This document shows, one piece after another, positions 1 through 7,507 of a stretch of 52,401 nucleotides of DNA. Source of the stretch: DAITPV01 sp050692555 (GTDB lineage: Bacteria; Actinomycetota; UBA4738; CALAEC01). Position 1 is the first letter of the stretch. Each line of letters starts with the position of its first letter. The notes below the pieces were generated by a model. It was given only the letters and a program-made list of their open reading frames with translations. It was not told the DNA's origin and did no database searches. Position numbers and translations under genes: made by a program. The stretch spans positions 1 through 52,401 of the forward strand of contig JBOGVS010000024.1 in the NCBI GenBank assembly GCA_050692555.1, given 5' to 3'.

Positions 1-72
1 ATCACCGAGGACGGCGAGCTGCTCCGGCACCTGATCCTGGACCCGACCAGGGACTACCAGCAGCAGGGGTGA
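1..72 (+). CDS. IS481-family transposase, C-terminal fragment (runs off window start)
   Basis: An open frame runs from the first base to a TGA at 70-72 and encodes 23 residues. They include the run RHLILDPTRDYQ, which resembles the end of actinobacterial IS481/integrase-core transposases. The catalytic DDE domain would lie outside the window. It is followed by IS-end-like repeats at 81-120, which supports an IS tail rather than a host gene. Assignment rests on recalled family similarity over a very short stretch. Confidence 0.6.
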   Translation: MTEDGELLRHLILDPTRDYQQQG

Positions 73-80
73 GGGAAGCG

Positions 81-120
81 TCTACGATGTCCCGAGACAT
101 CCGTCCACGATGTCCCGACA
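81..120. repeat. IS481-type terminal repeat, two imperfect copies
   Basis: Two near-identical copies, TCTACGATGTCCCGAGACA (81-99) and TCCACGATGTCCCGACA (104-120), lie just after the transposase stop. Read on the minus strand the outer copy begins TGTCGGGACATCGTGGAC; a TGT...ACA terminus is usual for IS481 ends. The element therefore probably ends near 120, about 10 bp from the 3' end of the tRNA-Tyr gene. The other terminus is outside the window. Confidence 0.55.
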
Positions 121-130
121 CAACACAGCG

Positions 131-213
131 TGGGGGGGGCAGGATTCGAACCTGCGTAGGCGTACGCCGGCGATTTTACAGACCGCTCCCTTTGGCCGCT
201 CGGGCACCCCCCC
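131..213 (-). tRNA. tRNA-Tyr (anticodon GTA)
   Basis: The minus strand folds as a type II tRNA. The acceptor stem is seven G (213-207) against seven C (138-132) with discriminator A at 131. There is a D arm with GGCC, an anticodon stem GCGGT/ATCGC around the loop CTGTAAA (anticodon GTA), a long variable arm, and a T arm GCAGG-TTCGAAT-CCTGC. CCA is not encoded. The 83-nt length and the variable arm fit bacterial tRNA-Tyr. The all-G/C acceptor stem is unusual but fully paired. It is divergent from yajQ. Confidence 0.93.
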
Positions 214-240
214 GAACACCTCTAGATTACAGTAGGGCTC

Positions 241-732
241 GTGGCCAAAGGTTCGTCGTTCGACATCGTGTCCCACACCGACATGGCCGAGGTGACCAAC
301 GCGGTCGACCAGGCCCGTCGCGAGCTCGTACAGCGGTTCGACTTCAAGAATACCGGGACCAGCCTGGCGCAGGACGAGGACATGCTGGAGCTGCGCTCCT
401 CCACCGATGACCGGCTGAAGGCCGCCGTGGAGGTGCTCAAGGACAAGATGGTTCGGCGGGGGGTCTCGCTGAAGGCCCTCCGGGAAGGCCCGGTGCTCCC
501 TGCGGCCAAGGGTACGGTCCGGCAGAACGTCCACGTCAATCGGGGGATCTCTCAGGACAAGGCCAGGGAGATCAACAAGTTCATCCGGGACCTCGACGTC
601 AAGGTCCAGACGCAGATCCAGGCGGATCAGATCCGGGTGATCGGGAAGAAGAAGGACGACCTTCAGGCCGTGATCAGCGCGGTCAAGGAAAAGGACTTCG
701 ACATCCCGCTGCAGTTCACGAACTACCGGTAG
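241..732 (+). CDS. yajQ: YajQ family cyclic-di-GMP/nucleotide-binding protein
   Basis: 163 residues, full length for the YajQ (UPF0234) family. Visible family blocks are the N-terminal SSFDIVS, the QRFDFKNTG segment near residue 31, and the C-terminal D-I-P-L-Q-F-x-N-Y-R. The family folds as two ferredoxin-like domains and binds c-di-GMP or other nucleotides in some bacteria; it is cytosolic. The start is GTG at 241. A TACAGT box at 228-233 ends 7 nt before it and there is no good Shine-Dalgarno, so the mRNA may be leaderless. It is convergent with the M23 gene, only 3 bp away, and divergent from tRNA-Tyr. Confidence 0.92.
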   Translation: MAKGSSFDIVSHTDMAEVTNAVDQARRELVQRFDFKNTGTSLAQDEDMLELRSSTDDRLKAAVEVLKDKMVRRGVSLKALREGPVLPAAKGTVRQNVHVNRGISQDKAREINKFIRDLDVKVQTQIQADQIRVIGKKKDDLQAVISAVKEKDFDIPLQFTNYR

Positions 733-735
733 GCG

Positions 736-2031
736 TCAGTCGCCGGTCTCCAGGACCCCTGTCGCGGTCCCGGACACCGTTCCGGTGGTGGCGCCGAGCG
801 GCGCCCACGGCGAAGCTCCCGCCAGGTCCTGCTGGCCGACCAGCTGGGTGGCCTGCTGGGCCAGCGTGCCGAGCTGCACGTCGGCCTGACCACCCCAGTA
901 GATCTCGTAGGCCATCTGCTGCAACGCGGAACGCGCCACCTCCAGCGAGGAGACCGACGGCTGGATCCCCGGCACCGCCAGGAGTCGCTGGGCTTCCGCT
1001 GAGGTGGTCTCGCCGCCGCCGGCCAGATCGAACAGCCGGGTCAGCCGGAAGCTCGAGCTCTCAACGGCCACACCCTCGGCGGGCGGCGGGCTCCCGGTGA
1101 CCTGGGCCAGGTATCGCTCGGCGTTGGCCTCGGCGATCTCCAGGTACCGGTCCACCACGGGCTTGGGCGGGTGGGGGATCCCGTTGGGCTGGAACTCGAG
1201 ATGAACGTGCGGGGGCGTGTAGATGGCGTTGCCGGTGTTGCCCACGTAGCCGATGACCTGGCCCATCCTCACCTGGTCCCCGATCTGGATCCCGGGCGCC
1301 CAGGCCGACAGGTGTGCGTAGAAGTACTGGATCCCCTGGGCGTCGGTGATCTCGATGGAGATCCCCGGAAGGTCGCCCACGTACTTCTGGGAGACGAACC
1401 CGTCCGCCATGGCCACCAGCGGCGTCCCGGGCCGGGCGAACATATCCAGGCCCTCGTGGTACCGGGTGCAGCCGTCGCGACAGGCGTGCCAGTCGTCGGT
1501 CCAGTAGGACAGCCCCATCACGGGGAACGGCGGAGCCACTGCGATGAGGGCCTCGTTCAAGGAGGTGTTGTATTCCTGCAGCGGCGTCAGGAGCTCGACC
1601 AGGCGGCTGGTGTTGTTGGGAGCGCTGACCACGAAGGGACCGGTGGGCTTGGGCGGCTTCTTGGGGACGACCACCTTGCTGCCCTCGCCCTTCTTTCCCT
1701 TCCCCCCCTGCTTGGTGACGCCGTCGCCTTTCTCCTGCCCGCCGCCACCCTTCTGACCGCCCTTGCTTTTGTTGCCGCCTCCGGTACCACCCCCGCCGGA
1801 GGGCTCGGTGGTGCCGGAGCCTCCCCCTCCAGGCTGGGTTCCCCCACCGGGGCTGCCCGAAGGGCTGGGGCTCGGGGAGGGGCTGGGGCTGGGAGCGCCC
1901 GGCGTGCCACACAGGCCGGGGATGGGGACCGGGGTGCACGGGTCGACCTGGGCCCAGCCGGCGAGGGGCGCCAGCGTCTGCTGGAACACCAGCAGGACCG
2001 TCACGGCCACGATCCGCGCCATTAGCTTCAT
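736..2031 (-). CDS. Secreted M23-family (LytM) metalloendopeptidase
   Basis: 431 residues from ATG at 2031 (an in-frame TTG at 2037 is the alternative). An N-terminal hydrophobic signal sequence ends near AGWAQ. A Ser-Pro repeat (SPSPSPSPSP) then a Gly/Lys-rich linker follow, probably spanning the wall. The M23 domain occupies roughly residues 155-300: HEGLD holds the first zinc ligands (H-x3-D) and HVHLEF gives the H-x-H motif. A C-terminal helical region of about 130 residues has no assigned function. The family cleaves peptidoglycan cross-bridges. A GC hairpin at 2039-2061 lies directly before the start codon. Lysostaphin-like activity is inferred from family only. Confidence 0.85.
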   Translation of the reverse strand: MKLMARIVAVTVLLVFQQTLAPLAGWAQVDPCTPVPIPGLCGTPGAPSPSPSPSPSPSGSPGGGTQPGGGGSGTTEPSGGGGTGGGNKSKGGQKGGGGQEKGDGVTKQGGKGKKGEGSKVVVPKKPPKPTGPFVVSAPNNTSRLVELLTPLQEYNTSLNEALIAVAPPFPVMGLSYWTDDWHACRDGCTRYHEGLDMFARPGTPLVAMADGFVSQKYVGDLPGISIEITDAQGIQYFYAHLSAWAPGIQIGDQVRMGQVIGYVGNTGNAIYTPPHVHLEFQPNGIPHPPKPVVDRYLEIAEANAERYLAQVTGSPPPAEGVAVESSSFRLTRLFDLAGGGETTSAEAQRLLAVPGIQPSVSSLEVARSALQQMAYEIYWGGQADVQLGTLAQQATQLVGQQDLAGASPWAPLGATTGTVSGTATGVLETGD

Positions 2032-2134
2032 AGGCAAAGGAGCCCGATGGGTGCGGGCCCCTCATTCATATTCGCCATCGGGCGGCCCGTTCCTTCCCAG
2101 GGCTGGGGGGCCGGGCCGTGACTCCAGGGGGATG

Positions 2135-2986
2135 CTACCGCATCGAGGCCAGGATGCGAAGCCTGCGGACCCGCTCCTGGGTGGGCGGGTGGGTGGAGAA
2201 CAAGGAGGCCACCCCGCCCCCGCGGAGGGGGTTCACGATGAACAGGTGGGCCTGGGCCGGGTTCACCTGGGCCGGGACCTGCTTGGCCGCCGTCTCCAGC
2301 TTGAGGAGGGCACTGGCCAGGCCCTCGGGGTCCTTCGACAGCAGGGCCCCCGACTCGTCGGCCTGGTACTCCCGGGAGCGGGAAACGGCCATCTGGATCA
2401 GCCCCGCGGCGATCGGCCCGACCAGCCACAGAAGAAGGAACGACAGTCCGCCGATGGGGCTCTCGTCGTCATCGCCGCCGAAGAACAGGGCCATGTAGGC
2501 GAGATAGGTGAATGCCGAGCCGATGGCCGCGGCGATCGTGGAGACCAGGATGTCCCGATTCAGGACGTGGGAAAGCTCGTGGGCCAGCACCGCCCGGAGC
2601 TCCCGGCGGTCGAGGATCTGGAGGATGCCTCGGGTCACCGACACCGCGGCGTGCTCGGGGCTCCTCCCGGTGGCGAAGGCGTTCGGCTGGGCCATCTGGC
2701 TCACGAAGATCCTGGGCATGGGGGCCTGGGCCTCTGTGGCCAGCTCGCGCACGATGGCATACAGCTCGGGAGCCTGATCCTCGGTTACCGGCTTCGACCG
2801 AGTGGCGGCGATGGCGATCTTGTCGCTGGCCCAGTACATGGCGAAGTTGAACACCAGGGCCAGCCCCAGGGCGACGGTGGCGCCCTGGCCGCCGCCGATG
2901 GCCGCTCCGACCGCCACGAACAGGGCCGCCATGCCCGCGATCAGGAGCCAGCTCTTGACGTGGTTGATGCCGATCATGAAGGACAT
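2135..2986 (-). CDS. htpX: HtpX-type membrane zinc metalloprotease (M48B)
   Basis: 283 residues from ATG at 2986, chosen because AGAGGTGA precedes it at good spacing; upstream in-frame starts would overlap the previous gene. Two N-terminal membrane segments (about 12-30 and 36-53) precede the HExxH motif HELSH at residues 136-140. Two more hydrophobic segments follow, then SREYQADE, which supplies the third zinc ligand (Glu). HtpX degrades misfolded membrane proteins from the cytoplasmic face. It lies 43 nt after the metallopeptidase that follows nuoN of the first complex I operon, so it may be on the same transcript and serve membrane-complex quality control (inference). Confidence 0.92.
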   Translation of the reverse strand: MSFMIGINHVKSWLLIAGMAALFVAVGAAIGGGQGATVALGLALVFNFAMYWASDKIAIAATRSKPVTEDQAPELYAIVRELATEAQAPMPRIFVSQMAQPNAFATGRSPEHAAVSVTRGILQILDRRELRAVLAHELSHVLNRDILVSTIAAAIGSAFTYLAYMALFFGGDDDESPIGGLSFLLLWLVGPIAAGLIQMAVSRSREYQADESGALLSKDPEGLASALLKLETAAKQVPAQVNPAQAHLFIVNPLRGGGVASLFSTHPPTQERVRRLRILASMR

Positions 2987-3029
2987 GGTATCGCTCACCT
3001 CTTGATTCGTCGGAGCCGGCACGCCGGGT

Positions 3030-4508
3030 TCAACCAACCAGGGCCCGCGCGGTGGCCAGGTCCGTGGCGATCCCCACCCTGACCTGGTCTCCGGGACAGG
3101 CGATCACCGCGTCCTGGCGCTCCCCGTCGGCCTGGAGGCCTCCCCCTGCGGTCTCCGTCTCCCGGTCGTTCTCGAACGCCGCGCCGTACCACTGGGTGAT
3201 CGCCCCGCACAGGCCGGCTTCCTCGCCGGGACGCTCCGCCAGGGCGATGCCCACGGCGGAGTCCGGACCGCGGGTCCACAGATGGAGCTCGCCGCCGTCC
3301 CAGGCGGCCACGCTTCCCAGCGGATCGGATAGAGCGTCGCCCGGCCGGTTGCCGGGGGCCTGGAACAACCACAGGAGCTGGGCCGCCCCGAGCTGATGCG
3401 TCCCTTCCATCCGCCACCCCTGCCCCGGGCTCCCGGGGTCAGGGGGGTCGGCCGGCGGGCCCGAGCCGTAGCGCTCGGGGAACAGGATCTCCGCCGAGGT
3501 GGTGGGGGGCCGATCGTACGCTGCGTTCACCGCCTCCCATCCCCCCTCGGCGAACAGCTCGCACACGAACGACAACCCGTCGGTGTAGGGAAACAGGACC
3601 TCCTGCTGGAGGTACTGGGGGAACTGGGCCATCTGCGCCTGGGCGTCGGCGATCGCCGGAGGGTCGATGAGCTGCTCCTCCAGCGGCAGCCTGGCGGCGA
3701 ACAGTGTCTGGGTCAGAACGGCGTCTCCCTCGACCACGGCGAGCGAGGCCACCTCCGAGTCCTTCTGACCGGGGATGGAGTCCTCGGGGATAGGAAGCTC
3801 CAGCCGCTGGTCGGCCAGAGCGTGTTCCAGCTCGTGCGCCAGGGCGATCTTGTCGAAGGCCGACAGGTCCTGTCCCGGTGTCCGGACCACCAGTTCGCCG
3901 GTCTCGGGCTCGTAGAACCCCGCCACCTGCGCCTCCAGTGCGTCCACCCAGATCTGCTGCAGATCGGTGCCCGGGGCGACGGCCCCCAGCGCGGTGAGGA
4001 TCAGCTCCTCCGCCTCGGCGACCTCCTCGGTGTACTCCTCCAGGAACAGCTCCCTGATCCTGGCCGCGGTCTCCGGGGGCGACAGGAACTCCGCCTCGAC
4101 GGGGCGAGCGAACTCCAGCTCCCGGATGTCCTCCACGGCCGCCGACACCTGCCGAACCTGATCCTCCGGTGAGCCTTCGATCCGCAGGGGCTCCCCGCTC
4201 GGCAAGCCCCCGGTCCCCAGGCACGACAGCAGATCCAGTCCCCCGCCCAGGCCTCCCTGGTCCAGCAGACCTTCAGCGCCTTCGAGGATCTCGTCGAAGG
4301 CGTCGCCGAGACCCTCCAACAATCCCCCGCCGCTTCCGTCGCCTTCCCCGCCTTCGGCCAGCTGAGCCTCGAGCTCCTCGATCCGCTCCTCGGCCGAGCG
4401 GAGGCGAACGAACTGGTACACGGCGATCGAGGCGGCCAGGAGGAAGCCTGTGGTGAGCAGGGCGATAGCCACTGCGGGGCCACGTCGAGCGGGCTGGGAG
4501 GGGATCAC
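3030..4508 (-). CDS. Membrane-anchored putative zinc metallopeptidase (HExxH)
   Basis: 492 residues. One membrane anchor (about residues 12-32) is followed by a short coiled coil (36-52), a Gly-rich linker and a large extracytoplasmic domain. HELEHALADQ at 225-234 has the gluzincin HExxH form, and Glu260 in VVEGDA is a plausible third zinc ligand. GFYEPETGELVVR just upstream is typical of uncharacterised actinobacterial metallopeptidase-like proteins. The GTG start at 4508 abuts the nuoN stop (TAG then GTG), so it is translationally linked to complex I. The substrate is unknown; membrane-protein surveillance or turnover of the Nuo complex is only a guess from position. Confidence 0.7.
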   Translation of the reverse strand: MIPSQPARRGPAVAIALLTTGFLLAASIAVYQFVRLRSAEERIEELEAQLAEGGEGDGSGGGLLEGLGDAFDEILEGAEGLLDQGGLGGGLDLLSCLGTGGLPSGEPLRIEGSPEDQVRQVSAAVEDIRELEFARPVEAEFLSPPETAARIRELFLEEYTEEVAEAEELILTALGAVAPGTDLQQIWVDALEAQVAGFYEPETGELVVRTPGQDLSAFDKIALAHELEHALADQRLELPIPEDSIPGQKDSEVASLAVVEGDAVLTQTLFAARLPLEEQLIDPPAIADAQAQMAQFPQYLQQEVLFPYTDGLSFVCELFAEGGWEAVNAAYDRPPTTSAEILFPERYGSGPPADPPDPGSPGQGWRMEGTHQLGAAQLLWLFQAPGNRPGDALSDPLGSVAAWDGGELHLWTRGPDSAVGIALAERPGEEAGLCGAITQWYGAAFENDRETETAGGGLQADGERQDAVIACPGDQVRVGIATDLATARALVG

Positions 4509-5957
4509 CTAGGGGAGGGTGGCATCTTGGGCAAACTTGGCGAACAGGTCTGGCGAGAGCCCCACGGCCAGCACTGCTGCCGCCGCCAGAGCAACGACCC
4601 CGGCCACCGCCAGGGGGGCTCGGAAGGGGCGGGCGTCGGGGACGTCCACGAAGAACATCTGCCTGACGACCAGGACGTAGTAGTACAGGCTGATCACGGA
4701 GTTCACCACCATCACCACGGCCAGCCAGGCCTGGTCGCCGGCGATCGCCGCCTGGAAGATGAACACTTTTGCGAAGAATCCCGCCAGCGGCGGGATGCCG
4801 GCAAGGGAGATCAGGAACATCCCCATGGCCACGGCCAGCCCGGGGGCCCGGCGGCCGAGGCCGGCGAAGTCCGAGATCATCGCTCCGGGAGCCTCGCGGG
4901 CCAGGGCGATGACCACGGCGAACGCGCCCAGGTTCATCACCCCGTAGATCAGGATGTAGATGACCACCGAGGAGAAGGCGAGCTGGTTGGTCTCGGCGGG
5001 ATCCACCCCACCTCCGACCAGGGCGAACGGCAGGAGCATGTAGCCGGCCTGGGCGATGCTCGAGTACGCCAGCAACCGAACCACCTGGCGCTGCTGAAGG
5101 GCGATGAGGTTCCCGAGCGTCATCGTCAGGACCGACAGCACCGCGAACAACGGAGTCCAGAACTCGGCCAACGGGGCGAACCCCAGGAACATGATCTGGA
5201 GGAGCCCGGCGAACCCCGCGGCCTTGGAGGCCACCGAGAGGAATGCGGCCACCGGGATCGGCGATCCCTCGTACGTGTCCGGGGCCCAGAAGTGGAACGG
5301 CACCGAGGACACCTTGAACGCGAATCCGGTGACCACGAACAGGATCGAGGCCACCGCCAGTCCCTGGGGGGCGGAGCCCAGGCGGGCGGCGATGTCATCG
5401 AGCTTCAACGTCCCCGTGACCCCGTAGATCAGGCTCATGCCGTACAGCATCACCGCCGTCGACAGGATCCCGATCAGGAAGAACTTGAGGGACGCTTCGT
5501 TCGACCTCGGATCACGCTTCCGGAACCCGGCCATCAGCCACGCCGGCGCGGTCACCAGCTCCAGCGAGATGAACAGCATCAGGAGGTCCCGCGACGATGA
5601 GATCGTGAGCATCCCCAGGATGGCGGACAGGAGCAGGAAGTAGTACTCGCCCTGGTAGTACCGCCCGTCCCGGAAATAGCGGACCGACAGCAGCAGGACC
5701 GCCAGGGCAACCACCAGGAAGAACACCTTGAACAGGACCGCGAACGCGTCCGAGACGTAGCTCCCACCGAACGAAGCCCTGACGTCTCCGATCAGGGTCA
5801 GCTCGACGGCCAGCGCCGCCGCCGTCCCCAGGAACGACAGCACCATGGCGAACCACTTGCGTTGCGGCCGAAGGAACAGGTCGGCCACCAGGACCACCAG
5901 GAGGGTGCTCCCCAGGATCAGCTCCGGGGCCAGCGCGTGGTAGTCGATCTGGGGCAT
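4509..5957 (-). CDS. nuoN: NADH-quinone oxidoreductase subunit N (operon 1)
   Basis: 482 residues, about 14 membrane helices, usual length for NuoN. It is an antiporter-like proton-pumping subunit of the membrane arm. The conserved helix-5 Glu lies in LFISLELV, and the helix-7 Lys lies in GFAFKVSSVPFHFW, the family signature. It is the last nuo gene of operon 1. Start is ATG at 5957, 4 nt after the nuoM stop. The stop is directly followed by the GTG of the metallopeptidase. Its sequence differs clearly from the second NuoN at 15193-16665, so the two are old paralogues, not a recent duplication. Confidence 0.95.
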   Translation of the reverse strand: MPQIDYHALAPELILGSTLLVVLVADLFLRPQRKWFAMVLSFLGTAAALAVELTLIGDVRASFGGSYVSDAFAVLFKVFFLVVALAVLLLSVRYFRDGRYYQGEYYFLLLSAILGMLTISSSRDLLMLFISLELVTAPAWLMAGFRKRDPRSNEASLKFFLIGILSTAVMLYGMSLIYGVTGTLKLDDIAARLGSAPQGLAVASILFVVTGFAFKVSSVPFHFWAPDTYEGSPIPVAAFLSVASKAAGFAGLLQIMFLGFAPLAEFWTPLFAVLSVLTMTLGNLIALQQRQVVRLLAYSSIAQAGYMLLPFALVGGGVDPAETNQLAFSSVVIYILIYGVMNLGAFAVVIALAREAPGAMISDFAGLGRRAPGLAVAMGMFLISLAGIPPLAGFFAKVFIFQAAIAGDQAWLAVVMVVNSVISLYYYVLVVRQMFFVDVPDARPFRAPLAVAGVVALAAAAVLAVGLSPDLFAKFAQDATLP

Positions 5958-5961
5958 CGCC

Positions 5962-7497
5962 TCAGAGCAGCCCGGTCAGGGCCCCGACGGCCTCGTCGGT
6001 GACACCCAGGACGATCCGAGGGAACACACCCAGCACCAGGATCCCCACCAGCAGGGGGGCCCAGGAGACGTACTCGATGGCGTTGACGTCCACCAGGGAC
6101 TTGTCCCGCCATCGATCCGACACCGTCCCCAGGTTCACCCGCTGGAGCATCCACAGGAAGTAACCCGCCGTGAGGATGGTCCCGATCCCTCCGAAGACCA
6201 TCAGCGTCCTGAACAGCCCGATGGACAAACCTTCCGCCGGGTTGAACGACGCCAGGAGGGCGAACACCTCCCCCCAGAACCCCGCCAGTCCCGGGAGCCC
6301 CAGGGACGCGATCGCCGTGAATGCCAGGAGGCTGGCCAGATAGGGGACCTTCTGAAGCATGCCCCCGCCGATCTCCGCGATCTCCCGGGTGTGGTACCGC
6401 TCGTGGACCGACCCGGCGATGAAGAACAGCATCCCGGTGATCACCCCGTGGGCCACCATCCCGTAGATCGCCGCGTTGATCCCCACGGTGGTGAGGGTGG
6501 CGATCCCCAGCATCACGAACCCCATGTGTCCCACGGACGAGAAGGCGATCAGTCGCTTGAGATCACGTTGGGCCAGACATGCCAGCGCCGCGTACACGAT
6601 GGCGATGGCCGCCAGGACCCCGATCCACGGGGCCCACACCCGAGCCGCCTCCGGCAAGATCGGGAGGGCGATCCGGACGAACCCGTAGGTCCCCATCTTC
6701 AACAGGATCGCCGCCAGGTGGACCGAGCCAACCGTCGGGGCCTCGGTATGCGCGTCCGGGAGCCAGGTGTGGAACGGCCACATCGGGACCTTGATGGCGA
6801 AGCCCAGGAACAGCCCGGCGAACACCACCAGCTGGAAGGTGCGGTCGAATCCCGCCTGCTGGAGGGCGATGATGTCGAAGGTGTTCGGCTCCGCCTGGAA
6901 GTACATGGCCAGGAACCCCAGCAGCATGAACACGCTCCCGAACAGCGTGTACAGGAAGAACTTGATCGCGGCGTACTCCCGGTTCGGCCCCCCCCACAGC
7001 CCGATCAGGAAGTACATGGGAACCAGGACCAGCTCCCAGAACACGAAGAACAGGACCAGGTCGAAAGCCACGAACGTTCCCGCCATCCCGGTCTGCAGCA
7101 GCATCAGGAGCGCCACGAAGGCCTTGGGTCGTCCGGGCTCGGGAAGGTACTTGAGCGTGTAGATCATGCACAACAGGCCCATCAGGAGGGTCAGCTCGAA
7201 CAGCGGGAGGCTGACCCCGTCCAGCCCGAGGTGGTAGCGAGCATCGATCACCGAGATCCACGAAGCGTTTACCCGGAACTGGAGGGCCTCCTCGCCCATG
7301 GCCGTCCCGAACGCCCCCGGCGATGAGAAGTCGAACCCGAAAAGGATGACCACCCCAACCACCAGCGCCGCGCCGGTGAACGCCACCCCGAGCCACCGGA
7401 TCAACCGGTCACGGTCCCGGGGGAGGAGAACCACCACCACCGCACCCACCGTCGGCAGGAACACCGCCAGCGAGATCGCCCAGTCGTCGAACGTCAT
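5962..7497 (-). CDS. nuoM: NADH-quinone oxidoreductase subunit M (operon 1)
   Basis: 511 residues with about 14 membrane helices. It is an antiporter-like proton channel subunit of complex I. Signature blocks are FFVFWELVLVPMYFLIG (key Glu on helix 5), KVPMWPFHTWLPDAHTEAPT (Lys and the helix 7/8 loop) and AFSSVGHMGFV. A clear ribosome site (GGAGG, 4 nt before ATG) overlaps the end of nuoL. Within operon 1 it sits in the standard L-M-N order. It is full length and shows no lesion. Confidence 0.95.
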   Translation of the reverse strand: MTFDDWAISLAVFLPTVGAVVVVLLPRDRDRLIRWLGVAFTGAALVVGVVILFGFDFSSPGAFGTAMGEEALQFRVNASWISVIDARYHLGLDGVSLPLFELTLLMGLLCMIYTLKYLPEPGRPKAFVALLMLLQTGMAGTFVAFDLVLFFVFWELVLVPMYFLIGLWGGPNREYAAIKFFLYTLFGSVFMLLGFLAMYFQAEPNTFDIIALQQAGFDRTFQLVVFAGLFLGFAIKVPMWPFHTWLPDAHTEAPTVGSVHLAAILLKMGTYGFVRIALPILPEAARVWAPWIGVLAAIAIVYAALACLAQRDLKRLIAFSSVGHMGFVMLGIATLTTVGINAAIYGMVAHGVITGMLFFIAGSVHERYHTREIAEIGGGMLQKVPYLASLLAFTAIASLGLPGLAGFWGEVFALLASFNPAEGLSIGLFRTLMVFGGIGTILTAGYFLWMLQRVNLGTVSDRWRDKSLVDVNAIEYVSWAPLLVGILVLGVFPRIVLGVTDEAVGALTGLL

Positions 7498-7507
7498 CGC
7501 ACCTCCA

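Noticed and set aside
1862..1900. Short tandem repeat as a non-coding repeat or CRISPR-like element
   Set aside because: It encodes the Ser-Pro linker of the M23 endopeptidase. No spaced direct repeats typical of CRISPR arrays were noticed anywhere in the window.
2039..2061. Hairpin before the M23 gene as a riboswitch or terminator
   Set aside because: The stem (8 bp with one G-U) is plausible, but only about 100 nt separate the genes, too short for the c-di-AMP riboswitch that precedes some wall hydrolases, and no aptamer core is visible.
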